DNA of 64,000 bases from an uncultured Pseudomonadota bacterium (GTDB lineage: Bacteria > Myxococcota_A > Bradymonadia > Bradymonadales > Bradymonadaceae): assembly GCA_913057905.1 (NCBI GenBank), contig CAJXPB010000006.1, positions 186,001-250,000 on the forward strand. The letters are read 5' to 3'. This document shows, piece by piece, positions 27,635 through 36,476 of this stretch. The number at the start of each line of letters is the position of its first letter. The stretch's first letter is position 1. Under the pieces are notes generated by a model. The model made no database searches. It was not told the DNA's origin and worked only from the letters and a program-made list of their open reading frames with translations. Both the position numbers and the translations under genes were made by a program.

Positions 27635-28849
27635 ATGAGTACATCAACCGCGCCGATATCGGTCTTGCAGAGCTGCAACAGTTGGTTGCCGACGACCCAG
27701 AAATGGCTTCACACTCAGGTATCTGCACTCCCGGAAGACATCCGCTCCCCGGTCGCTGCCCGCTGTGCCGAAAACCTCGACGCCTTTCCAGTCGATGAAC
27801 TGCACGTCCGGGACACCGACGTTCCGGGAGTGTTTCCAATCGGGCATCTGCTCAAAGGGATGGCCAAGGTCGGTCTCTTTAACGACCCGATTCAACGACA
27901 CCAGGCGCAGCACTGGGCCGACTTCCGACGCGAGATCGTCCGCAAACGAAAGGTCGATCTCGTCCACTCCCATTTCGGCCATCACGCCATCCGCGACGTC
28001 CCGGTCGTCCGCAGCGAGGCGGTCGCCCACGTCGTCAGTTTTTACGGGTACGACGCCGGCTTCCTTCCCCGGAAATACCCCGAGATCGTCGAGGATTACC
28101 ACGACGTCTTCGAGTCGGCCTCCGCCGTCCTCTGCGAGGGACCCCATTTCGCCGAAACCATCGAAGCTCTGGGATGTTCCCGCGACAAGATCCGCGTCCA
28201 CCACCTGGGGGTCGACCTCGAGAACCATCCGTTCCGCCCCCGAGCATTGAACGATCCGGGCGATCCTGTTCGGATTCTGATGGCAGCGAGTTTCAAACAA
28301 AAGAAGGGCCTCCCCGACGCGATCCGGGCCCTCGGCGGTGTCGACACCTCGCACGACATCGAGGTAACACTCATCGGTGAGGCCGATGATTCGCGCCGAT
28401 CCAAACGCGAGCACAGACGGATCCGCCAAGCCATCGAGGAATCCGACCTCGGCGACTCCATCCGCCAAAAGGGGTTTGTCCCCTACGACCGGCTGGTCGA
28501 CGAGATGCTCGACCACCACATCTTCCTCTCTCCCAGCCGTACGGCTGAAACCGGCGATACAGAAGGCGGTGCGCCCGTCTCCATCATCGCCGCACAGGCG
28601 ACCGGCATGCCGGTTACCTCGACTCGTCACGCCGACATCCCTCACGTCCTAGAGCACGGTGAAACCGGTCTCCTCGCCGACGAGCGATCGGTCTCGCAGA
28701 TACGCGCCCACCTGGAGCGACTCATCGATGCACCAGATAGCTGGGCGAAGTTGGGCAAAAATGCCAGAGAGCGCATCGAGGCGGAGTTCGATGCGCGTAA
28801 ACAGGGCGAACGCCTCGGCGAGATCTACCGGGATGTCGTAACCCCCTGA
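27635..28849 (+). CDS. Glycosyltransferase family 4 (WcaL/AmsK-like)
   Basis: A 404 aa GT-B glycosyltransferase. It starts [19 protein letters not shown], has [12 protein letters not shown] and [17 protein letters not shown] in the acceptor half, and in the donor half [32 protein letters not shown] and [29 protein letters not shown] (the E-x7-E type nucleotide-sugar motif). The pattern is that of colanic-acid-type transferases. It ends the polysaccharide gene run. Confidence 0.88.
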   Translation: MSTSTAPISVLQSCNSWLPTTQKWLHTQVSALPEDIRSPVAARCAENLDAFPVDELHVRDTDVPGVFPIGHLLKGMAKVGLFNDPIQRHQAQHWADFRREIVRKRKVDLVHSHFGHHAIRDVPVVRSEAVAHVVSFYGYDAGFLPRKYPEIVEDYHDVFESASAVLCEGPHFAETIEALGCSRDKIRVHHLGVDLENHPFRPRALNDPGDPVRILMAASFKQKKGLPDAIRALGGVDTSHDIEVTLIGEADDSRRSKREHRRIRQAIEESDLGDSIRQKGFVPYDRLVDEMLDHHIFLSPSRTAETGDTEGGAPVSIIAAQATGMPVTSTRHADIPHVLEHGETGLLADERSVSQIRAHLERLIDAPDSWAKLGKNARERIEAEFDARKQGERLGEIYRDVVTP

Positions 28850-28926
28850 CCCTTGTCTCTTCGGCGGGCCTGAACTACAGAGTGGCGGGTGATAACACTG
28901 CTGTTTCTCGAGTAACGAGGCCATCT

Positions 28927-29550
28927 ATGAGTTCCGACAATGGATTTGATCGCTGGCGCCCTCACCCGTGGCACGGACTCGGCGTCGGTCCCAATGTGCC
29001 CGAGGTCGTCCACGCGTATATCGAAATGACGCCCTTCGACACCGTCAAATATGAGATCGACAAGGAGACGGGATATCTGAAGGTCGACCGACCGCAGCGG
29101 TATTCGTCGCAACCGCCGGCGCTGTATGGCTTTATCCCGCGGACCTACTGCGGAGACCGGGTCGACGGGCTGTCGCCGAAGTCGAATCGCGGCGATCTGG
29201 ACCCGCTGGACATCTGTATCCTCAGCGAGCGGACGATCTCGCGGCCGGAGATCCTGCTGGATGCTCGCGTCATCGGCGGTCTGCGGATGCTCGACCACGG
29301 CGAGGCCGACGACAAGATCGTCGGAGTGCTGGACAACGACAACATCTACGGCGATGCCGAGGACATCTCGGACATCCCGGAGGTCCTCGTCGAGCGACTG
29401 CACCACTACTTTCTGACCTATAAATCGGTGCCGTCGATGGAAGAGGACAAAAGCAAGAAGATCGAGATCGACTACGTCTACGGCTTTGACCACGCATCCA
29501 GCGTCATCGAGGCCTCGATCGCCGACTACGACGAGAAGTTCGACCAATGA
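28927..29550 (+). CDS. ppa: Inorganic pyrophosphatase, family I
   Basis: Hydrolyses pyrophosphate to phosphate and so drives nucleotide-sugar and nucleic acid synthesis forward. The 207 aa cytoplasmic protein begins [17 protein letters not shown]. It keeps the substrate and metal residues in [28 protein letters not shown] and [11 protein letters not shown], and [16 protein letters not shown] 28927 has GAGG six bases ahead; an in-frame start 45 bases upstream would give a poor N-terminus. The N-terminal stretch differs from E. coli Ppa. The 5'-nucleotidase gene follows after 22 bp. Confidence 0.9.
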   Translation: MSSDNGFDRWRPHPWHGLGVGPNVPEVVHAYIEMTPFDTVKYEIDKETGYLKVDRPQRYSSQPPALYGFIPRTYCGDRVDGLSPKSNRGDLDPLDICILSERTISRPEILLDARVIGGLRMLDHGEADDKIVGVLDNDNIYGDAEDISDIPEVLVERLHHYFLTYKSVPSMEEDKSKKIEIDYVYGFDHASSVIEASIADYDEKFDQ

Positions 29551-29572
29551 AACCCGCCAGAGAGTAGCCACC

Positions 29573-31039
29573 ATGCACGACCCGGTCGAAGAGGCCTATG
29601 CCGACGTTCCCGCCCGTCGGGGTATCTACTGCAACCGCACGCTGAATCTGCGGTCGATTCAGGCCATCGGGTACGACATGGACTACACTCTGGTCCATTA
29701 CCGGACCGCCGAGTGGGAGGCCCAGGCGTACGAACATCTCCGCGGCAAGCTCGCCGAACGCGGCTGGCCCGTCGAGGATCTGGAGTTCAGGCCAGACCGG
29801 GTCGTCCGCGGCCTGGTCATCGACACCCGCTGCGGCAACGTCGTCAAGGCGAATCAGTTCGGCTACATCAAACAGGCCCACCACGGGACCGAGAGCCTCC
29901 CGTTCGGCGAGATGCGCGAAACCTACACGCGCACGCTGGTCGACCTCTCGGAGCCGCGCTGGGTCTTCATGAACACGCTGTTTTCGATCTCGGCAGCGTG
30001 GATGTACCAGCAACTCGTCGATCTGTTGGACGCCGACGAGCTGCCCGGGCCGATGAGCTATGAAAACCTCTGGGAGGAGGTCGGCCAGGCGCTGGACGCC
30101 GCCCACCTGGAGGGGATGCTCAAGGATGAAATCACCAGCGACCCGGAACGATACGTCCAGCTCGACCCCGAGATGCCGCTGGCGTTGCTCGACCAGAAAA
30201 ACGCCGGCAACGAACTGGTCCTCATCACGAATTCGGAGTGGGAGTACACCCGCTTCATGATGGAATACGCCTTCGACCGCTTCCTCCCCGAAGGCATGAC
30301 CTGGCGAGATCTCTTCAGGCTCAGCGTCGTTTCGGCCGACAAACCCGACTTCTTTTCGGTCGAGAAGCCGATGTTCAGGCTGGCCACCGAAGACGGCCTG
30401 GTACGCCCGGTCGTCGGAGGCATCGAGGAGGACGGGATCTATCTGGGAGGCCACGCCGGGATGGTCGAATCGTATCTGGGGCTGTCGGGCGACCAGATCC
30501 TGTTCGTCGGCGACCACCTCTTCTCGGATGTCAACGTCTCCAAAAAGGTGATGCGTTGGCGCACGGCGCTGGTCCTGCGCGAGCTGGAACGCGAGATCGG
30601 CGCCATCGCCGTGTCGCAAGATCGTCAGGCCGAGATCCGACAAAAGATGGACGAGAAAGTCGAACTCGAACGGAAGGTGGCCCGGCTCCAACTCCAGATT
30701 CAACGCAACGAAGGCGACTACGCCGAGGACTCCGACACCCCGACCGACGAACTCAGACGCCAGATCCAGGATCATCAGCAGTCGATCAGGGACCTGGACG
30801 GAGCGATCGCCCCGCTGGTCATCCGCGACGGCAAGGACTTCAACGATACCTGGGGGTATCTGATGCGCTCGGGCAACGACAAGAGCCTGATGACCCGCCA
30901 GCTCGAACGCTACGCAGATATCTACACCTCCCGGGTCTCGAATTTTCTGCGGTATACGCCCTACGTCTTCTTCCGAGCTCCGCGCGGCAGCCTGCCCCAC
31001 GATGCCGTCGACGAATCACCACCTAGCCGAACCACTTAA
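29573..31039 (+). CDS. HAD-superfamily 5'-nucleotidase (HAD-IG type)
   Basis: A 488 aa phosphohydrolase related to purine 5'-nucleotidases (cN-II-like, HAD subfamily IG). The nucleophile motif is AIGYDMDYTLVHY (DxDxT). Further motifs are LVLITNSEWEYTRFMM (motif II), KPDFFSVEKPMF and GDQILFVGDHLFSDVNVSKK (motif IV, GDxxxxD). A charged coiled-coil segment (about residues 345-415, EKVELERKVARLQLQIQ) is inserted before the C-terminal part, as in this subfamily. ATG 29573 has AGAGAG upstream. The 3' end overlaps the convergent SDR gene by 17 bp. Confidence 0.88.
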   Translation: MHDPVEEAYADVPARRGIYCNRTLNLRSIQAIGYDMDYTLVHYRTAEWEAQAYEHLRGKLAERGWPVEDLEFRPDRVVRGLVIDTRCGNVVKANQFGYIKQAHHGTESLPFGEMRETYTRTLVDLSEPRWVFMNTLFSISAAWMYQQLVDLLDADELPGPMSYENLWEEVGQALDAAHLEGMLKDEITSDPERYVQLDPEMPLALLDQKNAGNELVLITNSEWEYTRFMMEYAFDRFLPEGMTWRDLFRLSVVSADKPDFFSVEKPMFRLATEDGLVRPVVGGIEEDGIYLGGHAGMVESYLGLSGDQILFVGDHLFSDVNVSKKVMRWRTALVLRELEREIGAIAVSQDRQAEIRQKMDEKVELERKVARLQLQIQRNEGDYAEDSDTPTDELRRQIQDHQQSIRDLDGAIAPLVIRDGKDFNDTWGYLMRSGNDKSLMTRQLERYADIYTSRVSNFLRYTPYVFFRAPRGSLPHDAVDESPPSRTT

Positions 31040-31808
31040 CTGCTTTATGGACGAGCCATGGGGCGTGGCGGCCGAAGAACGACGCCACCCGACCGTGGGC
31101 GGTGAAGGTGTATTCGCGTTTGCGGCGGTCCATCGCACGGACGATGACCTTCGCCGCACGTTCGACCGGCCAGGTCAACATCTCGGGCCGCCTGTCCTCC
31201 CATTCATCGTGGACCTCGTCTTCGTTGTCGCGCTTGACGATGTCGCTTTCGACGAACCCGGGCTGGATGGTCGTGCAACTGACGCCCGTGCCCTCGAGTT
31301 CGAGCGACAATGTCTGACCCATCGCCCGGACGGCGTACTTCGAGGCCGCGTACGCGCCTTCACCGGGAAGCGTCACGGTGCCCGCCACGCTTCCCATCAG
31401 TCCAAGCCGCCCGTCGGTCTCGCGCAGATGTGGCACACTGTGCCGGGCCGTCATGGCCACTCCGACGACGTTGACGTCCAACTGGCGGCGCCACTCTTGG
31501 GCATCCAGATCACAGATCGGTCCGCTGACGGCCATCCCCGCGTTCGCCACCGAGACGTCGAGCCCTCCGAAGGCGTCGACCACCTCCTCGACGGACTCTT
31601 CGACCTGCTCCTCTTCGGTCACATCGCACTGGACGGCCAACCCTCGCCCGCCGCGTTCGTCGATATCGTCGACGGCGTCTTCGAGTTTGTCGACGCGACG
31701 CCCCGACACCGCCACCGCTGCTCCGCGACTCGCGTATTCTCGGGCGATAGCCCGGCCGATGCCGGTCCCGCCGCCGGTGATCCAGACTGCCTCTCGTTCG
31801 TGGTCCAT
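31023..31808 (-). CDS. Short-chain dehydrogenase/reductase (SDR)
   Basis: A 261 aa NAD(P)-dependent oxidoreductase of the classical SDR type. It has the cofactor motif VWITGGGTGIGRAIA, VSGRRVDKL, the NAG motif SVANAGMAVSG, catalytic Ser in GLMGSVAGTV and YxxxK in AYAASKYAV, and PG after the active site (IQPGFVES). The C-terminus (FGRHAPWLVHKAVKWFG) looks membrane-associating, as in some SDR proteins acting on lipids. Substrate unknown. Confidence 0.9.
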   Translation of the reverse strand: MDHEREAVWITGGGTGIGRAIAREYASRGAAVAVSGRRVDKLEDAVDDIDERGGRGLAVQCDVTEEEQVEESVEEVVDAFGGLDVSVANAGMAVSGPICDLDAQEWRRQLDVNVVGVAMTARHSVPHLRETDGRLGLMGSVAGTVTLPGEGAYAASKYAVRAMGQTLSLELEGTGVSCTTIQPGFVESDIVKRDNEDEVHDEWEDRRPEMLTWPVERAAKVIVRAMDRRKREYTFTAHGRVASFFGRHAPWLVHKAVKWFG

Positions 31809-31865
31809 AATTTAGTCCGTTGTCAGAACGACAATGAATCCAAAACCCTATCGAGGTCGACCGAG

Positions 31866-31895
31866 TTGAACTCGTGCGGTGCTGCCCGATATTCT
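31866..31895 (+). promoter_or_regulatory. Candidate sigma70-type promoter for the first kinase operon
   Basis: TTGAAC (31866-31871), an 18 bp spacer and TATTCT (31890-31895), about 40 bp before the kinase ATG. A short dyad, CGAGT-TGA-ACTCG at 31862-31874, overlaps the -35 box and could be an operator. By eye only. Confidence 0.35.
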
Positions 31896-31937
31896 AGGGG
31901 AGCTTGACCCTTTGGTGCATCCTCCGGTGACCCTTTC

Positions 31938-33824
31938 ATGTCCGATCTACTGACCAGCCCCGACGGCCATCCGGCCGACTGTCCGCGTGTACTGGGAGCG
32001 CGCTGCCAGGAGTGCGGCCGTGCGCTGCGCGAGGACGCCATCCAGTGCACTGACTGCGAGGCCCCGAAGCCGGACGACGGCTGGCCTCAATTGGACATGG
32101 AGCCCGACCCCTGGCTGGGACGCGATCTCGACAAGCGCTATCTGCTTACTCGACTCCTGGGCCGCGGCACCTCGGGGTCGGTCTACCGCGCAGAGAGCCC
32201 GAACGCCGTCGAATCGTACGCCGCGAAGATCATTCAAATCCAGGACACCGACTCCGGCTTCGGGTCGCGTCATGCGCTCGAACGGATCGTCTCCGAGATC
32301 AAGCTGTTGGTCCGGGTCCGAAGCCCGCATGTCGTAAAGTTCGTCGACGCGCTGAAACTTCCCGGCTCGTCGATCGCAGTCATCTCGTCGCTGGTCGACG
32401 GCCGCTCGCTGCAGGACAGACTCGACAAGGATGGTGCCCTCGATACGCCCCTGGCCGTCGAGCTGGCCAGACAGGTCGCCATCGGTCTGTCGGAGGTTCA
32501 CCGACTCGGGGCCGTCCACCGCGACCTCAAACCCGAAAACATTCTGGTTCAAACACTGCATCGCGACGATCCGTTCGCCTTTATCATCGACTTCGGGATC
32601 GTCCGGCTTCAGGATGAGATGCGCAAGACTTCGGGGTTTATCGGCACGCCGCTCTACAGCAGCCCAGAACAGGCGATGGGTGACGATGTCACACCGGCCA
32701 GCGACATCTACGCCCTGGGGGCGGTGCTCTTTGCGATGCTGACAGGCCGACCGCCCTTCCCCGGACGCACGCCGTCGGTCGTACTCAAAGCCCACGTTCG
32801 GGATCCTCGCCCGACCCTTGAGTCGACGGGAACCGGCCCGTGGCCTCCCGAGCTCGAGGCCCTCGTTGCGGACTTGCTGGCACGAGATCCGGCCGACCGA
32901 CCGAGTTCGATGTCGGCCGTCGCCGACCGCCTCGACGCGTACCTCCGGGAGATCTCGGCACCCAGTGCCCGGGACGCCTCCCGGGGCGACGACCCGCCGC
33001 GCGACTCACACGAATCGCCGAGTCGCAGGCGACGACGTCGAGGAGGCCAGACCTCCGCCCTCTCGAGCCCCGGCGCACGGCTGCCATCGGGCGGTCGAAC
33101 GCCCCCGCGCAAGGACCGGCGACGCGTCGATCGACCCGTCTGGACCTGTGACCGCCGCGGGCGAACCGTGGCCGTCCGGGACAAACAGATCGTCCTGTAC
33201 GACGACCGCGACGGCTCCGACCCCCGCTCTCTACTGACCCCCGGCATCCGCTGCTCGGCGCTCGCCATCTCCGGCGACACGATCCTCGCGGGGCTCGTCA
33301 ACGGCGAGCTTATGCGCGTCTCCATCGACGGGTCCGCCGTCGAAACCGTGCTTCACGATTCGGCCCTCGCTCCCATCAGTGCCGTGGGACTCTCGGAGGA
33401 TGCTCGCACGCTCGTCGTCGCCGGTGGTCCCGGCCGAGTCCGCTGCAAGGTCGGAGACCGGGACTGGGAACAACTCCCGGCCGGCCCGACGGTCACCGCC
33501 CTGGCGGTCGACGCGACGACCGGCGGGCTCGCCATCGGACGGGCCGATTCGACGACCTCTATCGTGGTGCCCCACCATCGGGTCTGGGAATTCGAGACGA
33601 CTTTCTGGCACGCTAACCCACCACTGGCGATCTACTTTTCCGACGACGGATACCTGCTCGCGACGGCGCTGAAGGGCAATTCCGTGGAGGTCTACGACGT
33701 GCAGTCGGGCCGCCATGTTCGCCGGACCGACGGGTGTACGTTTACCGCCGCGACCCAGTTTCAGCGCAGCCCACTCGACTGCTGCGGTCGCGGGCCCTCT
33801 ACCTGTAAATTCGTGACGCCTTGA
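31938..33824 (+). CDS. Ser/Thr protein kinase with zinc-ribbon head and propeller-like tail
   Basis: A 628 aa Hanks-type kinase with no clear membrane helix. Residues about 28-45 form a zinc-ribbon-like CQEC...CTDC. The kinase domain (about 60-330) has LLGRGTSGSVYRAE (P-loop), the AAKII Lys, HRDLKPEN (194-201) and IDFGIVRL, with GTPLYSSPEQAMG. A basic Arg/Ser-rich linker (about 345-405) follows. The last 220 residues have repeated strand patterns (VAVRDKQIVLYDDRDG; ALAISGDTILAGLVNGELM) like a WD40/beta-propeller sensor. All catalytic residues appear present. It leads a three-gene run with a membrane protein and an L7/L12-CTD-like protein. Confidence 0.9.
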   Translation: MSDLLTSPDGHPADCPRVLGARCQECGRALREDAIQCTDCEAPKPDDGWPQLDMEPDPWLGRDLDKRYLLTRLLGRGTSGSVYRAESPNAVESYAAKIIQIQDTDSGFGSRHALERIVSEIKLLVRVRSPHVVKFVDALKLPGSSIAVISSLVDGRSLQDRLDKDGALDTPLAVELARQVAIGLSEVHRLGAVHRDLKPENILVQTLHRDDPFAFIIDFGIVRLQDEMRKTSGFIGTPLYSSPEQAMGDDVTPASDIYALGAVLFAMLTGRPPFPGRTPSVVLKAHVRDPRPTLESTGTGPWPPELEALVADLLARDPADRPSSMSAVADRLDAYLREISAPSARDASRGDDPPRDSHESPSRRRRRRGGQTSALSSPGARLPSGGRTPPRKDRRRVDRPVWTCDRRGRTVAVRDKQIVLYDDRDGSDPRSLLTPGIRCSALAISGDTILAGLVNGELMRVSIDGSAVETVLHDSALAPISAVGLSEDARTLVVAGGPGRVRCKVGDRDWEQLPAGPTVTALAVDATTGGLAIGRADSTTSIVVPHHRVWEFETTFWHANPPLAIYFSDDGYLLATALKGNSVEVYDVQSGRHVRRTDGCTFTAATQFQRSPLDCCGRGPSTCKFVTP

Positions 33825-33885
33825 ACCGTCGCCTGGAGGCGCCCGTGTTCACGCCGCATCGTCGCCGTGTTACAGAGACTCCGTC

Positions 33886-35016
33886 ATGACGGAGACACGG
33901 AATTCGAATCGCATTGAGGCCGAGACCGACTACCAGGCGAGCGATTACTTCAAGCTCGCCTGGGCGATGGTCCGCAGGGATCCCTGGCTTGTGGGCTGGC
34001 GCCTGGCCGCCGATCTGTTCAGCGCCGCCGCGCGGCCACTGACGCTCATCTGGCTCTTGCTCGTCGCCGGCGGTTGGACCGCTCGGCGTGTCTCAGCCGG
34101 CGAGTCGGAAATCGCGGCCGCACAGGCGCTGATCGAGCGCATCACTCAGCCGAGCTTTGTATTTGCTGCCGGAGGACTCCTCCTGGTCGCCACCCTGGTC
34201 GGCTTTTTGACCGACGCACTCGTATCCGGCGGTATCTGGTCGACTCTGTCGGATCTGGCGACCGGCGACGATGTCCGCCCACTGAATACCTTCTTTGGAC
34301 ATCTCTCCGGCGCGTTTCCAAAGGCCGCAGGCCTGCGGGTCTTGGCCGCCATCGGCGAATGGACCGTCATCCTCATGGGGGGACTGGTCACCGTCACCCT
34401 GATTGACCTGTACGCTCGTCCGTCGGCGCTTGCCGAGGCTTCGATCTTCGTGCAGGCGCTGATCGTAACGGTCCCGGTGTTCGTCTTTTTTGTCTTCGCC
34501 GCCCTCGTCCGTTTCGCCTTTATGGCGGCCGCTGCGCCCCTGTTTGTGGACGACGTCTCGGTGGGAACGGCCATCGCCCGGGGTGCGCGTTTCGTCATCG
34601 AACACCTCAGCGGCGTGTATCGGCTCTTTGTCTTCGCGGCCGGCCTCCTGCTGATTCCGCTCTTCGGACTCTGGGCCATCTCAACGATCCAGGCCTTTGC
34701 CGGGTCGACCGCGTCGGCGGCGATCATGCCGCTGAGATTGATCGCTCAGGCCATCGTCTACCTGAGCGTGAGTGTGCTGACTCTCTACTTCGAGGCCGCT
34801 CTTTTTGCCTTCTACGCTCGCTCCGAGGGCCGATCCTCCCCATTTGAATATTTCGCCGACTCCGACAGTTCCCCGGATGAGTCGCCGGCAAGCTCGACCT
34901 CCGGGGGCTATTCGCGCGACACGACGCTTTCAGATCTGTATCCGCGGAATCCCGACGACGGGGTCGTCTCCCTCGACGACCTGCCGCTGGATGCCGATCT
35001 GCCGGATGAAGCCTAA
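33886..35016 (+). CDS. Polytopic membrane protein, unknown
   Basis: A 376 aa protein with about six predicted membrane helices (for example LTLIWLLLVAGGW, FVFAAGGLLLVATLVGF, ALIVTVPVFVFFVFAALV, VFAAGLLLIPLFGLW) and a hydrophilic acidic Ser/Asp-rich C-terminal tail of about 60 residues containing Ser/Thr clusters. The tail contains many potential phosphorylation sites and the gene follows a Ser/Thr kinase by 61 bp, so it may be a substrate; this is inference. I do not recognise the family. The next gene starts 30 bp later. Confidence 0.7.
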   Translation: MTETRNSNRIEAETDYQASDYFKLAWAMVRRDPWLVGWRLAADLFSAAARPLTLIWLLLVAGGWTARRVSAGESEIAAAQALIERITQPSFVFAAGGLLLVATLVGFLTDALVSGGIWSTLSDLATGDDVRPLNTFFGHLSGAFPKAAGLRVLAAIGEWTVILMGGLVTVTLIDLYARPSALAEASIFVQALIVTVPVFVFFVFAALVRFAFMAAAAPLFVDDVSVGTAIARGARFVIEHLSGVYRLFVFAAGLLLIPLFGLWAISTIQAFAGSTASAAIMPLRLIAQAIVYLSVSVLTLYFEAALFAFYARSEGRSSPFEYFADSDSSPDESPASSTSGGYSRDTTLSDLYPRNPDDGVVSLDDLPLDADLPDEA

Positions 35017-35046
35017 TCCCCGACCTCGACGACGAGGACCCCGACT

Positions 35047-36474
35047 TTGACTTCCCTTCCCGACGCATGGCGAGAACTGGCCGACGAGCTCGACCTGGAC
35101 GTCCGGCCCTGTGATCCTCCCGATGACACGACAGGAGGGGCGCAATGGGTTGACGTGCTCAGGCGATTCGGCGACGAGGGGTTTATGCGCCTCCTCGCCA
35201 GCCCGGGCGCCACGACGTCTTCGCTTCACCTGGAACTCGCGCCGCCGACGGGCGGGTCCGGGCCGGAATGGGTGCAAGCGGTCGCGTCGGAGTTGGAATC
35301 TCGACTCGAAACGACGTGGAATGTCGACGACGGCGGCCCGCCCTGGACGCTCACAGCCTCGGTGGTCGACGGGCCGAATCCAGATAACCTGGCGCCGTTT
35401 CTGACCGGGCTTATGCAGCTCGGCGACTACATCTCCTCGCCCGACTCGGCCGAGCCCCCGGAGTGGCTGACGCCTTCCGACGGCTCCGGGGGAAGGCCCC
35501 GGTCGGGCGACACCGAGTCGAGCGACACGGATGGAATCTTTGAGACCATCGGAGACGACGCCGACGACGACGGGTCCCGACAACCGGCGGCCGACGACCC
35601 CGACCGAGGGCGACGTTTGTCCGGTCACGGAAGTGACGCTCGGCTCGCGGCCGCGAACGTCGTCGAATCCGACGGGTCCCTCGAGGCCACGATCACGTTG
35701 GACCGCGAGGTCTCCACGGCCGCGCTCGAAACCCTCGGACGCGGCCTCGCCCACACCCTCCGCGCGCGATTCGGTGTCCACGCAAGGCCCCTGCCAGCCG
35801 GCGAAGGCAGCGAAACATCATCGGTAACAAAGACCGTGTCCGTTCGGATCGACGAGATGGAATCCGACCGGGCGGCGACCTTCGATGCCACGGAGATGGC
35901 AGATCGTCTGGACGAATACTTCGGCCGGCTGGAGAAATTCGGCGGACACGGCCTCGCCCTGGCCGATGTTTTGGGCCTGGGAGAATCCGCCGACGAACGG
36001 ACGCAGGCGAAGAAGCCGAGACAGGAGCCGACGGACGAGCGCTCGGAGCCCGGAGGCTCAATTGGTGAACCGGAAGACGACGGCGTCGTCCTGAACCTCG
36101 AGGGAGACGCGTCCGATGAACAGTCCCTACCAGAAGGGGCTGATGACTCCGGTGAGACGGTCCTCCAGGGTCCCGACTCCGGGTTGCAGGCCGGCAACTA
36201 CACCGATCCGAGATTGAAACGAGAGGATGCCGAAACCGCACTCGTCGACGTGGTGCTGCGCCACCCCGGGTACGCGGAACGCCGGATGGCACACAACCTG
36301 GGCATACTGCTGGATGTCGATTTCACCGATGCGATGGAGCTCGTACAGGATGCTCCATGCCTCATCGCCTGGGGCGTCGGCCGCGAGCGAGGGCTCCGGT
36401 TCAAGCGGGTCATCGAAAACGCGGGCGGCAAAGTCGTGCTCGTTGAGCCCGAGACCTTCACCCCGGCGGAGTAA
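35047..36474 (+). CDS. Acidic protein with L7/L12-CTD-like C-terminal domain
   Basis: A 475 aa cytoplasmic protein starting at TTG 35047 with GAGGA seven bases ahead. The N-terminal part (about 1-130) has strands and helices of no family I know; a second possible fold is about 195-300; the linkers are Asp/Glu/Ser-rich and probably disordered. Residues 400-466 align without gaps to the C-terminal domain of ribosomal protein bL12 (pattern xDVVLRHxGxx...AMELVQDAP...GV...KRVIENAGGKVVLV, about 24 percent identity by hand count). In bL12 that domain binds GTPase factors. Third gene of the kinase operon. Confidence 0.8.
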   Translation: MTSLPDAWRELADELDLDVRPCDPPDDTTGGAQWVDVLRRFGDEGFMRLLASPGATTSSLHLELAPPTGGSGPEWVQAVASELESRLETTWNVDDGGPPWTLTASVVDGPNPDNLAPFLTGLMQLGDYISSPDSAEPPEWLTPSDGSGGRPRSGDTESSDTDGIFETIGDDADDDGSRQPAADDPDRGRRLSGHGSDARLAAANVVESDGSLEATITLDREVSTAALETLGRGLAHTLRARFGVHARPLPAGEGSETSSVTKTVSVRIDEMESDRAATFDATEMADRLDEYFGRLEKFGGHGLALADVLGLGESADERTQAKKPRQEPTDERSEPGGSIGEPEDDGVVLNLEGDASDEQSLPEGADDSGETVLQGPDSGLQAGNYTDPRLKREDAETALVDVVLRHPGYAERRMAHNLGILLDVDFTDAMELVQDAPCLIAWGVGRERGLRFKRVIENAGGKVVLVEPETFTPAE

Positions 36475-36476
36475 CG

